Positions 47,929-60,165 of a stretch of DNA of 64,000 nucleotides are shown here, in pieces. How positions within the stretch are numbered: the stretch's first letter is position 1; each line of letters opens with the position of its first letter. The stretch comes from Paramarasmius palmivorus (taxonomy: Eukaryota > Basidiomycota > Agaricomycetes > Agaricales > Marasmiaceae): contig JAYKXP010000023.1 in the NCBI GenBank assembly GCA_037176845.1, forward strand, positions 62,001 through 126,000. Reading direction: 5' to 3'. The translations under genes and the position numbers were made by a program. The notes beneath the pieces were generated by a model. That model worked only from the letters and a program-made list of their open reading frames with translations. It was not told the origin of the DNA and ran no database searches.

Positions 47929-48619
47929 TTTATGATTCACGAGTTATAGATGTTGTACAGGCGGTCTATTCGGGGCCACTACAACACATGATATATCAGT
48001 TCCTAGTCGGCCGTGTACCGCACATGTAGTTACATTCAGTGGGAGTAATTCGTTGATAAATGGATTTATTTGTATATTTCTACTTCCTTCCCCACATTCT
48101 GCGTCAGGAGCATCAAGGGCGGCAATTGGCGAAATTGTGTCACAACCGCGTTCTTGAGAAGAGTGGTTACGCCGTGCGTATTATCACATGGCCATGGTGC
48201 ATCTTTCCTCTGTACTCCTACTACGGCCAGCTTCCACGAACTTGCAGAGCACTGAGCCTTAGCTTCACTCAAAGGCTTGTCCTTGCCCTTTTTACTGGCT
48301 AAAAATGGCAGAAAAGGCTCCAAGAATGCTCAAAACTACGCTTCTGTACGAAGACGATTCTCATCAAGAAACCGGCGAAAATGTATGTCTCCCTTGTCGC
48401 TTACTGGAGGAACCACATGCAAACGGACCATTTGACCAAGCCAAGGGTTCTCAATCACAAAAACTAGTACAACTTTGTCATTCAAACTCTTCCCAGTACC
48501 GACAAGATCAAATTCGTTGGAAGTCGTCGCACGTTTCACATGACATTGGTTCAGCGGGGAATCGCATATATTGCGAAAGGCCCAGGGGAATTGAGAAGAG
48601 GTTGAGACTTGGAGCCGTC
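47929..48619. other. GLO3 3' flank and oxidase 5' flank
   Basis: The frame of the downstream oxidase stays open upstream to 48305 (MAEKAPRMLKTTLL), but this stretch lacks conservation cues. I treat it as leader, since the signal-peptide Met at 48620 is the natural start. Confidence 0.5.
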
Positions 48620-51103
48620 ATGTTGGCTTTTTCTCTGCTCGTCAGTATCGCCTGTCTTCCACAGTTTTCGAGGGTTTCGACCGTGTCTGGTGAGTTCAGC
48701 CCTGTTTTGAGTCAAGAACGGGAACGAACTAACTGTAAAATGTCTGTAGCGGAGCCATACAACACGTTCGATGGTCCAGGATTCCCAGCATGCAATGAAG
48801 TGGCCAAGGTATACAGACCGTCAACCGTCGACGAAATGGTCAGTATCGTCAAGGAAGCCAGTGCTAATGGAACACCAGTGCGGGCCAGTGGTGTGAGTGT
48901 TGTCGTACATTCGTTCTTTATTGCTAGCTGAACAGCTGATTCCATAGAATGGACACATGTGGTGTACGTCCCCCCGAGGTTGTCATTGCTGTGTCGGGAC
49001 GCTGAGCTGATTCATCTAGATGACACTATGTGTTCTGACGATCCCAATACCGTCATTGTCAAGACAGATGCAGTGAACGGAATTTCCGATTTACAGCTGT
49101 CCAATGGAGTCGGAAGTGTGGTTATAGAGGCTGGAGCAACGTTCCCTCAAGTGTAATTTTAAACGTCCCATGTCGATTGTGTTGTCCGTGTACTGACTGA
49201 GTGTCCAGGGCCGAATGGCTCCATAAGAGGGGTGCCTCTTTGGGTTATACTTTGGGTACGTGAGGTCTCACCTTGTTGACATTGGGCCCCATGCTAAACA
49301 AAACCCCCAGTCAACTGGAACATCACGATAGGTATGGACACATGCCTCGCTACGCTCGGATTTAGATTGAACGCTTCGTCTGTCAAGCTGGTGCAATCGC
49401 GATGGGCGCTCACCGTTCATCACTCAGGGAAGAGTCTCAGGTCTCCGCCGCTGCGTTGGCAATGGACATAATCAACGGAAAGGGTGAGGCGCCCGAGAAA
49501 TTTCTACAATCCTCTTGGCTGACCTACGTACACAGGCGAACTCATTCATTTGGAGCGAGACCCTAACAACGATACGTGGAATGCTGCCACCACGTCCCTT
49601 GGCCTCCTAGGTGTTATCGCGAGAGTGAAGTTTGCTGTGGTGTCGGACTATAAAGTGTACTCGAATCAGACGATTTTAAGCGAGGATGAAGTCTTGAATG
49701 GCGACATTTTCGGAACGATTTCGCCCTACGTTACAGCCAACTATTGGGTTTGTCATTTCCTTGTCATTTCCTGTACTCATCAAGTACTTATCTGTTTTGC
49801 AGTGGTGGCCGGGTACCCATAAACTTTTCACAAGACTCAGATCCTTAACTGACTCGGTACACAGGTCAAAAGAAGTTCCATTTACGGACTTATGGTGTTG
49901 TCGACATTGATACTCCTGGAAATGCCTTCCAGGTCGGTCTCGTTGATAACTTGGTCATTACCGTTCACTTATCATCTTTGCGCAGTCGACATTCTCGGTT
50001 ACGGAAACTGAAGGAAAGCTTGCTTTGTCGCTCCTTAATGCGGGTCAAAATGTCAGCATACAGAATTTCATCACTGAGGGCATCTTCTACGGACTCTGGT
50101 CTCTTCCCAACTTCCGAGGTCGGTTTTCGTCTTTCGTGCGGGGGTATTGCTTATCTTCCGTTCATTGTAGATAAAAACACGAATCTTCCATTGCTCACCT
50201 GGCCCGTCTATGGCTTTGCCTATGACGTTTTAATTGGAGGTCTTTATCCTGGTCTGAAGCCCGAGTGGGACTATGACCTCCATGGCAGGACTTTGGAACT
50301 CGCTGTCCCTATCACGCCAGGCGAATGCACTCCTTAAGCGCGTCAGGGAGCTCTTTGATCAGGCAGCCAAAGACGGCAAGCCTGTCACTAGTACCTACCG
50401 CAGGTTCGTGCTCGCAGTCTGGTTTCTTATAGAATTCTCACGATTGATCTTGTAGTGGTATTAACATCAAGGTGAGGATGTCTTGCGAGAGTTGAAGTAG
50501 GCTAACTTTTCCTCCATCCTTTCTGACAGTTCGGTAAACCCTTCGACAGTCTCCTTGGGCAGACGACAGAAAGGACTGGAACTGTTAAAGCCGATTGGTC
50601 AAAGGTTATTCGTTTTGCCTGTATGACGATCACGCAACGCACTGACAAAAGCTCTCACCACTGACCAGGGGGCAATGATGTTCGATTTCCCATCATTCGA
50701 GCCTACAACTGGAGATCGTCACCGTTACAATGAAGAATGGTTAGTTTCCTCTCAGTAACACTCATCAACACCTCTGATCTTCTCATATGAAGGTACCATA
50801 CACTTGCAACTACTCTGATCAACGAGGTCTGTTGTCCGCCGAGATAACCGAATGTCAGTCTTACTGACTTTTTACTCCTGTGATAGTTCCCCGTTCGCCC
50901 GCACTGGACCAAGAACACCCGTGAGATATTCCAGCAGTCTCTGAAGAACATCGATGAGGAGGTTTGTCTTCTGTTTTCAATTCGCAAGCTTGGTTTTGAT
51001 TAGTGTCTGGCAGAGTCTGGCAACGTTTGCCAAAGTTCGTAAAGAGTTTGATCCGGATGGTATCTTCAGGAGTGTCGTTGGAGATATTATAGGTGTCATG
51101 TAA
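48620..51103 (+). CDS. Secreted FAD-linked oxidase, sugar-lactone oxidase type
   Basis: Vanillyl-alcohol-oxidase superfamily flavoprotein resembling L-gulono/D-arabinono-1,4-lactone oxidases. The start MLAFSLLVSIACLPQ gives a signal peptide. The FAD domain shows VYRPSTVDEMVSIVKEA, ASGNGHMWYDTMCSDDPNTV, AGATFPQVAEWLHKRGASLG, NWNITIAGAIAMGAHRSSL and GLLGVIARVKF. The C-terminal lactone-oxidase-like half has YWWWPGQKKFHLRTYGVVD, LTWPVYGFAYDVLIGGLYPG, SGINIKFGKPFDSLLGQ, FPVRPHWTKNTREIFQQ and KVRKEFDPDGIFRSVVGDII. It carries about a dozen short introns. One break: near 50320-50325 (ACGCCAGGCG) an extra base separates VPIT from ANALLKRVRELF, with no splice signal nearby. Substrate could be a sugar lactone or an unrelated secondary metabolite. 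Confidence 0.82.
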
Positions 51104-51434
51104 ATACTGCCCAAGTGTCGCTTGCCTATCGGCTGTGTGCTCTGACGGGCACAGAGCGTTTTGTCCTTGAGCTGGATTTGGAAATTTTTTCGTTTGTACA
51201 GATCGTATATTTATACCATCAGGCCTGTTCATGACCACCCCGGCCGCAATATAAATGCACCCGCTGTGTATTCTTTTGAAAATGACATTCTGTGCGAACG
51301 AATCTAAAAGGGCTAGGTAGTACTTAGCGGCAGCGTTGCCGCCTGTTGCCGCTCTGCGTGACTGGTACGTCACGCTTGCGCGGACCGATGCCAAGCCTGC
51401 CCATGCATCTTCTACTTCGACCATAACGACACAG

Positions 51435-52135
51435 ATGATTCGGTTTATACTTGTGCAAGTGAGGCAAAGCTTCAGTGACATAACGCGTTGTATACTGACC
51501 TTTAGGTTACTTTTTCTCTCAGAACCGCCAAGGCAAGACTCGGCTTTCCAAGTGGTATGTTCCCTACGACGATGACGAGAAGGTGCAGAGATTTAGTTGT
51601 GTCCCGAAGGCTTATAGTCAACGGACTGTGATCTAGGTTCGACTGAGAGGTGAAGTGCACAGACTAGTTGCCCCAAGAGACCAGAAGTACCAGTCAAATT
51701 TCGTTGAGGTGCGTAGACATTCTCTTCCTTGGAAACAAGACATTGACTGTGTTCAAGTTCCGCAACTATAAGATTGTGTACCGAAGATATGCTGGTCTAT
51801 TCTTCTGTGTCTGTGTAGATGCAAACGATAATGAACTCGCATACCTGGAAGCAATTCACCTGTTCGTGGAGATTTTAGGTGAGCCATCCTAATACTTGGT
51901 TCACCTTCATGTCCTGATGTTCGGTCCAGATTCTTTCTTCGACAATGTTTGCGAACTCGATCTAGTATTCAATTTCTACAAGGTTGATGTCGATTGTCTT
52001 GTGTTTTGGAATGAGAGCTCACTCCGGGTTCAGGTCTACGCAATACTGGATGAAATTTTTTTGGCAGGGGAGATGGAAGAGACGAGTAAAGATGTCGTGT
52101 TATCGAGACTGGAAGAGTTGGAGAAGTTGGAGTGA
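51435..52135 (+). CDS. APS2: AP-2 complex sigma subunit
   Basis: Small (sigma) chain of the clathrin adaptor AP-2, in plasma-membrane endocytosis, where it helps bind dileucine cargo signals. Six exons (51435-51458, 51523-51582, 51637-51708, 51758-51878, 51930-51982, 52034-52135) give 143 residues in frame. The sequence is strongly conserved: [20 protein letters not shown], then [58 protein letters not shown], and a C-terminus [19 protein letters not shown]. This identifies sigma-2 rather than sigma-1 or sigma-3. Confidence 0.97.
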
Positions 52136-53975
52136 TTTGTATTGGTGAGCACCAAACCTTAGTCTGATTTGCTACATTCTTACTGACGAGACGCAGTATG
52201 TCCACTGTGTCGGCTTTACCTCGCTATATCATGTCCAGTTTTCTCATGGAGCCTTGTTAATCGATACACTCATTCGACGATGCTATTAGACAACTGACTT
52301 CATTCGGGAGTGCAGGCGATTGTGTGAGATACGGAGCCGCTAGTCAATGTCTCACTGCTATTCTTTAAAACAATACGTCGGCCTTCGCACGAATCCGAAA
52401 TTTTCGTATTCATGAATATAGGCGTCTCGTTTGCTTTTCTGACGGGTGTTTGGCTATCTTTAGTCCGTGACCTGTCTAGACCCATGTTCTGAAGCAATGG
52501 CGCCTTGAAACAATGCTTGAATTTTGATTTTGGGCAAGAGGTTCTCGTTGACAAAGATCACGGTGACGCGGCTTTCCACCGCAAAACATACATGGCTCCT
52601 TCGGAACCTTTGAAGTTAGGGCACATCGCTGACATCAAGTCTTTCCTGTTTCAGGCGCGTTCTGTCTATTCAATTACCCTGAAGTCGAGAATGACATTTT
52701 GACCGCCCGAGGTGAAGGCTTCTCCTTCCCTATCCGTGTATCATGACTGAACCTGAACAGGAGTTACCAGCAAGTCATCGGGCTGTTAGACGATGAGAAT
52801 CTGACCAGTTTTGCGCCGCTTAGAAAGCGCCTGGGAGTTTGAACACTTACTTGCCTGAAGTATATTGTTTATCCGATGTCTCCTCGAGTGCGGGGCCGAG
52901 AGATCAGGTTGGTGTGGCAGGAAGCAAACTTCTTTACATGAATTAGGGTGACGCTCCAAGCCTGGCGTGAGGAAAACCTGACAAAACCGTCTCGAGAACG
53001 AGTTACACTAGTTTCCATGTTCCTCGGCCTCCGTTACTGCAACAAAACCGAGATGCTTATAGATCAAGATTTTCTGCAACAGGGAATAGATTCTGGTATA
53101 GGACCTCGAACACCGACATCCTCATCTACGGTGAGTATATTATTCTCATAAAGCTGGAGGACAATACTTATAGTAGTCCTCCTTATCCCAGACCCTCTCG
53201 ATCCTTTCCGCCTCGAGACCCTAATGTCAAAAGCACCGAGTGTCTTGCTATTTGTCCTTGGGTCTGATGGCTGATCTTGGGTCCTGCAAAGTCAACCCAG
53301 GGAAAGAGGATGGTTGTCTAGAGACGCCTTCCGAGGTGACCGAGAGCAACGCTTGCACGCGATACCCACATGGCTCTCGTGTGGTATCCCGAGAATACCA
53401 GAACCCATTAACCACGAAATTTACCTCCTCAGTTTTCGACCACTCGTCATATGTAAGCATCAAAACTATTTGCGGGATGGGAATCTTTCGCAGAGATAGG
53501 CGACCGGAGATCCCCTCGCTAAACGATTCCGAAAAGCCTCCGCTACGTATTCGATTTCCACGCTACTCTCTTTTCATAAATACCTAAGCTTATCCACTGG
53601 ATATGATTCCGATTCGTTGCTTGCTCTATTCCTTCCACTTATACACCCTTGCCCAGGTACCTCACATCGGACTATCACGATCGTTCTCTCTTGCCGTGAC
53701 TCTATATCTCTTGACATCGTGGTGCACATCATGTACGTGATTCTCTGATATACGTCACGCGTGGTGCTTAGCCTAGGCCTATTGCACCGTGGTCCCTCAG
53801 ACAGCTTAAAATTCCCGACTTCGCGACACCATAGGCGCGACAAGTTCATCCAATTTTCTATCTTTTCTGCCACCTTTTCTTCCCGTCCTTTCTCCCCAGG
53901 AGAACGTGAGTGCATATCTGTATCTCCACTATTGTTCTAACCATGTGTTTCTGTAGGGTTATGCTCTAACTGTTC
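52136..53975. other. Intergenic, possible unrecognised or decayed gene
   Basis: About 1.8 kb with several plus-strand frames (52505-52702, 52948-53151, 53240-53587) that might be exons of one gene. I could not join them in phase or recognise a domain. No feature is claimed. Confidence 0.35.
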
Positions 53976-55547
53976 ATGGAGCTGTCCCTGGAGGCATATC
54001 GCAACATCGTAAAGAATGTTCGCAGTCGTGCCGATATCGCGACCTTGTGTAGGGTCTCCAAGGGGTTCCAGTACGTTGCTGAACGTGCTTTGTACAACAC
54101 ACTGTACATGCACGATGTTGGCACGACAATGGCGCTCTGCAGTACCCTTGCTCAGCAACCCCGAGTCTCCTGTCTTGTGGAAGCGCTCACAATCTCGCTA
54201 TCCGTTACCTCAGGCGAAGAGGATAGCGACGAAGAGGTTGAAAAGGCCGAGGAGAAAGATGAAGAAGAGGAGGAGAGCGAGGAGCTTGCGCTTGCCTTGG
54301 CAATGTCTTTGGGGAGTCAGTTAGAATCTGATCCTGGTCCGACGTCTTCCACAGGCGACCCAAGCACTGCGGGGCCCGTGGCCGGTGACTTACCAGCAGA
54401 ATATTGGCCATCAATCTCACGGGCGCTGCAGAAAACAGTTGCATTGAAGCATCTCAACATCCTTGTCAACGGCCCCTTCGACACTTCGAATACATGGATC
54501 TTTGAAGGATGTACGTTTCATCTACAAGGATTTCACTGCGACCTCGACTGGAACGATCACCTCGTCAACTTCCTTCGTACCCAAACCAACCTCCATGACC
54601 TTTACCTCATAGATTTTAACGAATCTCAAGAGTCAGCCACTGCCACGTCTACGGTCGTTCCACCTTCAATACCCATACACAATACCCCTACCAATACCAA
54701 TACCAGCATGATCGATACCACACAATTTCTTCCTAATCTTTCCAAATTGGAATGCACATTTTCCGAGGCTGCTCTCTCACTGGTACCGAACCGTCCGGTG
54801 ACCCATCTCAAGACATGTTTTTCGCGGACGGATATGACGGAGAAGAGGGCCGAATTGTACCTCCTATTCTCTAAAATCCGCCGCTCGACACGGCGCTTAC
54901 GCTCATTAGACATTGCGGACTCGTCATACACGGAAGCTTTTTCGATGGAGATGCTTAGGACTGTGGTGGCTACAGCCGCTACAAGTGCTGAGTTAAGATA
55001 CCTGGGGACGGTCGTTTTACCCATCGGAGGACAGCAGGTGAGTTTGGCATCCTTTTTTTGTTTCGTCTCTTCCTTCTGCTTTGTTGTTCCGAGAGCCGTC
55101 TCAAAGCCGTGCTTCTTATTGTTGAGTTTTTGGCTATGTTCTTCTCGGTGCTTTTTGTGACGTATTCTGCCTTCTCTTGACTCTATTCATCTTATCAATC
55201 TGTCGATGTTGTTCCTGACCATCATTCCAACTTGGTTATTTTTTGCTTGTTTTCTTTGCTTGACGCTGATTTTCTGTCAACAAAGCGATTAAAATTCTAT
55301 GGGCTGCTGATGCGCCTACCTCGAATTGCATGCGTCGAGTTTGAGGTAACGGAATGGGATCCTTCGCCCTATTGCAACTGGGGCCCCGGCGTTCAAGGCA
55401 CTAGCCAATGAACTCAGGCTCTATTGTCCTACGGTGAAACGAGTCATCTTTGTTCACGACTTTGAACGGACTGCCGTTTCTTATACGGACGGCGTCGGGA
55501 AATTGGATCTCGAAATAAGTCCCGAGATTCTCTGGAGAGACGTTTAA
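53976..55547 (+). CDS. F-box-like protein with a ubiquitin-interacting motif
   Basis: The N-terminus MELSLEAYRNIVKNVRSRAD, followed by LATLCRVSKGF-like and VAERALYNTLYM segments, is the F-box-like head common in Agaricomycetes. An acidic run (about residues 80-102) leads into EESEELALALAMSLGS (about 99-114), a good match to the UIM consensus (acidic patch, hydrophobic residues, Ala-x3-Ser). A leucine-rich C-terminal region follows (FLRTQTNLHDLYLIDF, FLPNLSKLECTF). A 248-base intron (55039-55286) precedes RLKFYGLLMRLPRIACVEFE. Near 55368-55372 one extra C in TCGCCCTATT shifts the frame between EWDPSP and the family-like end TGAPAFKALANELRLYC ... EILWRDV. It is probably an SCF substrate adaptor or orphan F-box protein able to bind ubiquitin. 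Confidence 0.68.
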
Positions 55548-56337
55548 GCGACAATTGTGCGCATGGCCCATTTTATCGTTCCCCTTCACTCTCACAGCTC
55601 TCCCGTCATCTCCGTCGGATCGTGTGGCCGTAAGTTTTTTCTATACTAGTTTGTGATCCCTGTTTCACGAAAACTGAATTACAGCTTTACAGTACCCTGC
55701 TGCGGCATCAAACATCGACATTCAAGTTGACGACTTGTCAGCACAATCAGCCACTCTCTTCATCTCCAAGTCCACGCAGTATATTCCATTTCATCTTACA
55801 TGTTGTGCTGTTCTTCTCAAAGCCTAATGCTTTCCTCACTCTAACGCAGTACCATTACTATACCACCATCATTTTCTGACAACTCATCATTCACTGGAGC
55901 TCTCACCGCCACTCGCAATCTTTTCTGCACTAGCACCCATCAACTATGTTTTCGCTCTCATGTTGACACTCCTTAGTCTGTATCGATACTGTTTGCATTT
56001 CATTTCAAATCCCCTAATAATGACATCGATGGATTTCTACTTACAAGGGGTTGACCTGCAAGAGATCGGCGTCAAGTAAGTACCTTCTTTCCATCATTTC
56101 ATGCCTATCAATGGCTAGAATCTTATCGGCTCTCCAACAAGTAGTAAATCGCAATGCTACGTAGTGTTCGACTATACCACACGTTAGTAAGTAGTAGTTG
56201 GCGCACAGAATTTCGAGGCAAGCGCCTATTTCCCAAAGCGGTAAGCATGTGATTACCTCTTGCCTCGGGACGTCACTATGAGGTCATTTCTCGCGATCTC
56301 TTGCCCTCCATTTCATGTCAGGACGCGTCCGCCAGGG
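55548..56337. other. Intergenic, no supported gene
   Basis: Downstream of the F-box-like gene and upstream of HMP1. Pyrimidine-rich; no frame with recognisable content. Confidence 0.45.
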
Positions 56338-56345
56338 TATATAAA
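56338..56345 (+). promoter_or_regulatory. TATA box of HMP1
   Basis: TATATAAA, 93 bases before the ATG at 56431. A C/A-rich leader (CCACCATCTCAACC, CAACCACCACA) follows, typical of a strongly expressed fungal gene. Confidence 0.6.
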
Positions 56346-56430
56346 GAGGTCCACCTCTGTACTCGTTCTTTACTTCTTACCCCCACCATCTCAACCAAAT
56401 CTTTCAACCAAACCTCACTCAACCACCACA

Positions 56431-56904
56431 ATGTCTTCTGATCCAAGGTATGTTGCTCGTGTACCTTCGTCGTCGTCATCTACCGCGACGCTGACTCGCC
56501 TTTGTAGCAAAACTTCTGGTCAATTCCACTCGACCAAAGGCAACGTCGTTGAAGCTGTGAGCATCATTCTGTTATTATATCTGTCATTGCTCTAATCGCC
56601 TTTGCGACTTCTAGGTCGGCAATCTCACTGGGGCAGAATCGTGGCAGCAGAGCGGAAAGGAGGAACACGCCCAGGGCGAGGCTGAATACAAGGGCGCTCA
56701 GGCGAAAGGATACGCTGAGGGCATGGTGGACCGTGCTGTAGGGTTCAAGGATGCCGTCGTGGGCGCTATCACTGGGGATAAGGCACAACAAGCTTCTGGT
56801 ATGTTGCGTTGATGATTCTTCCTGGTCCCAGGTCGCTGACATTGATGTTAGGCAACGTCCAGCAGGAGAAGGGTCAAGCAAAGACTGAAGCTAACAAGCC
56901 TTAA
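56431..56904 (+). CDS. HMP1: Hmp1-type mismatch and cruciform DNA-binding protein (CsbD-like)
   Basis: Small, highly hydrophilic protein of 100 residues in four exons (56431-56447, 56508-56556, 56615-56798, 56852-56904). It matches the fungal family named for the Ustilago mismatched-base-pair and cruciform-DNA recognition protein Hmp1, which carries a CsbD-like stress-protein repeat. It reads [20 protein letters not shown], then [39 protein letters not shown] and [20 protein letters not shown]. Such proteins are usually abundant and stress-induced; DNA binding is known for the Ustilago member, but the in vivo role is uncertain. The clear TATA box fits inducible expression. Confidence 0.88.
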
Positions 56905-57384
56905 GCTTAGATTCCAGACTTCGTAGTTCATTCTTTTTTGTAACAGGGGAATCAGTGTACAGGATGGTCGGATAATGTATTGTATTTTGTTGGATGTATG
57001 ACGCATCTCGAACGCCTGAACTGTGTGCTAAGTCTCTGGTTGTCGAAATAAACGCTCAATGAAGGCGCTCGGCCCTGCTCTCCGATCCGCCTCTTCTTGG
57101 TAGTAAGTTCCCAAACTCATCACACTTCTTTCGTCGTTATAATTTCCCGGCGGCGATTTCAAGTCCACTACGCAATCAATCGGTTGCTCAGCGCTCGGAT
57201 AGAAGACGCAGAAAGCCACTAAAGTCGGGTCCAATGACTAGGGGTGGGAGTAGAATACACTTTAAGGAAGGTGTTGTTCCAAAAAACATGCCCTGCATTA
57301 TATTGCAATTTTGTTACCGTCGGTATCACTTCATTGACACAGACACCTCTAATAGCATATGGAGCACCATCGTCATAGAAATTT

Positions 57385-59564
57385 TCAGGTCGCCTTCAAC
57401 GATTGATTGGCCATAATCTGGGAGAACATCTGAAAAGCTGCTTCTCCGACGCCGAGATTCCCATATGTGTACTTTTAAGTCTCGGTCAGCTTACTCCTGA
57501 GACGTACAAAACACACGTACCGCTGGCACTTCATGACCGGCTCCGTAGATCCGTATGTAGGAAAAAGTACCCGCATTCTTGAACTGGCCGGTCACCTCTC
57601 CGTTGACTGTGTATGGCTCGAACGTCTGCTCCCTATACGTTGAGGTGAATTTAGTGTTGAGGGCATCAACCTGTCAAACCGTTGAGACAGAAATTATCTT
57701 CGACGTCTTGCATGAAAGCTCACCATTGCTTCTACGCCATTGAAATTGAGAATATAGTCCTTGGAACGATGTCTGTCAGTCTCTCGCGTTGACAACAGCG
57801 TCATGAATGAACGTACAGCATCTCCGTCATATACGAGAACTCGAACCTGATGGAAAGAGGCCTGTCAGCCTCAAAGGAATGATTGGTAAGAAAGCAAGAG
57901 ACGTACTCCCGCGTTAATGACGGTTTCGAGATCGGGTCTTGAGTTTCGCATCCAATCACCTGTACAGATGTCAGTATCGATCCCCGCAGTTGATGGGGGA
58001 AAACAAAATGTACCAGTATTGGCAAAGTTTCGGTATACGACAGAGTTTGAAGAGGACCACGTGGACTCAGCGCCGACTTGTGAGCGAACGGAATTCAGAT
58101 AGCTTGTGATAGAGGGGGGGTATGGGTCCGGGTCTCGTGCTAGGACATAGTAGACCTAAAGAGGAATCATTATTAGGTTGAGTTCACCGTCAGCGATCAC
58201 ATTGTGTACATACATCATACGGGCCCGCGAGCGGAGAAAGAATGTTATTATTACAGAAGCTTTGTGCAGATGAGCATACTGCATTTGAGCCACCATTGTT
58301 ACATGCTGTAATCTAGAAGCATGTCAACATTCCAAGTCGTGAGGAGGAAAGGCTATAACAGACCTGGCTTTGCATCCACCCGCAGAGTTCCATGAGTTAT
58401 TGGCTCGAGTGAGCACAGATTGAGAGACTAGGGGGTGGTAGGGATTGACAGCGGCGTATTCAATGTAGCCCGGGTACTGTGTGAGGGGGTCCTGAGCACA
58501 GTCGAATGAGCCATGATGAATCCCTAAGAAGAGTAATCTACGTACAGTCAACCCGTCGCCAACACCTAGAACTTTCAAGTTGAGAGGAAGGCCGGACACG
58601 GTTCCATTAGCAATAGCGGCATTCTGTGAGAGGAAGTGGCTGATGGAACTGTCAGAGAGGTGATTTAGTGGTGTAACTGGTCTTGACACTCACGCCGCGA
58701 AAGTCGGTCCATAATGCCCTCCATAGCTAAAAATTGAACATGATGTCAATCGTACAAAGCATCCACAAGGTTAGCAAACGTACGATTCGGTCCAGATAGC
58801 GAGTGGTCTGGTTTGGAGATCCGTAAAGCGGCTATCTTGGAGGAAGATTTGCAGGAACTTCCAAACATCAGCAGCCGCTTGTTGGGACGTGCCAACGTTG
58901 AGATCCCCGTGAGAGAAGCCCACTCCGACTGGCTGATCAATAAACAGCAAGTTGGCTTCGTTGTTCCAAGAGAAGGGGTTGAGCGACACAGAAGAACTGT
59001 CGTTGTTTATCCGACAGGGACCAAGTTCTTGTAAAAGACCGATCATAGAGGAACTTCCAGGCTGCATCCGAACTTTGTCAGCGCAGGAACAGCATCAGGT
59101 ACAGGTACTCACACCACCATTGAACCATAATGCGAGAGGTGCACTTTCAGGGTTTTGACGAGCGGCAAAGTACCAGAAGCTGTTCAAAGAGCTGTGAGTG
59201 ATGTCATCGTTCAATTTTCTGGAAACGCACAAGATACTCTGATTTGCTGTCAGATCACCATATCCTGAAGCCTGAAAGACTCCAGGGGTCGTTTCTTAAG
59301 CAACGGAAGTTGGCCGTTGTTTGTTCGACAACAGAACAACCACATACCGCAAACACCGGAGTTTTCAGTTACTCGAAGCTTTCCTGGTGTGGTAGCAGCT
59401 ACCGTGAGCGGCTGGGTCTCAAGTTCCACGGGTTCGGTTGCATTCGGTACACCTCCGATTATGCCGTTTACGACGGGAATCTGTCCCGCGCGCGTGAAGG
59501 AGCTCGAAGGGAGTGCGACCAAAGAGGTCAGAAGGAAGGAGAGGAATCGCATGTCGACCTTCAA
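57385..59564 (-). CDS. Secreted serine carboxypeptidase (S10, carboxypeptidase S1-like)
   Basis: Peptidase family S10, releasing C-terminal amino acids from peptides at acidic pH. The first Met at 59564 (MKVD) or the next at 59552 ([20 protein letters not shown]) begins a signal peptide. Then come [75 protein letters not shown], catalytic Ser in [17 protein letters not shown], a Cys-rich insert ([18 protein letters not shown]), catalytic Asp in [16 protein letters not shown] and catalytic His in [11 protein letters not shown]. It ends NQSLKAT at 57385. About a dozen introns. One junction near 58310 (GGCKAR to ITACNNGG) joins only with one base added, the single doubtful point. The triad is complete, so it is likely active and extracellular or vacuolar. 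Confidence 0.88.
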
Positions 59565-60165
59565 TTAACTTCCGTCACTCCTAGAATGTCCTTTAATGTG
59601 TTCTGGAGAGCTATAATTTTAGCCTTTGAATGTGTATGGCGACGACTCCTGACCTTTATCGCTATGATACCCCGTGCTTCTGTGGTGTTCGAAGCAGGTT
59701 CCGCATGGTCAAACATGACAGGATCAACCAGCGGCATATGCTGATTAAAAGCTGATTAGTGCCCTTGTACTTGGATATTCCTGTACACTCGTCAGATTAG
59801 ACCACTTCATGCTGTTCTGAGGTCACTCACTTTCGAAACCTCTTTCGGGTCTCAGCCCTCCATATGAAAGATATTGGATAAGTGGATCATCTCGGTGATT
59901 GTCAAACAATACCGCGGCCGTTTCGAAGATGAGTTTTGCCCGAATCGCAGCTCAGTTTTTCCCTTGATAAGATCCTGATCGACACAAGCATTGAGGATCG
60001 AATTCCAGTGCGGTGATCCCAAAAACCTATTATTCGACCATCAACTTGAGTACGGACTGAGGCCTGAGTAGTGTAAAGTACCTCTGAGCGCGGTTCGACT
60101 TGCTGGTGGTCGAAATGAACGTTTGTGACAAACCGTGACAGGTGTAATTTTTACTCTCACCATCA
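59565..60165. other. Divergent intergenic region
   Basis: Shared upstream region of the carboxypeptidase and the lysine-rich gene. No motif recognised with confidence. Confidence 0.5.

Noticed and set aside
57028..57234. 68-codon minus-strand frame after the carboxypeptidase
   Set aside because: The carboxypeptidase ends cleanly at 57385 and this frame has no intron link or recognisable content.
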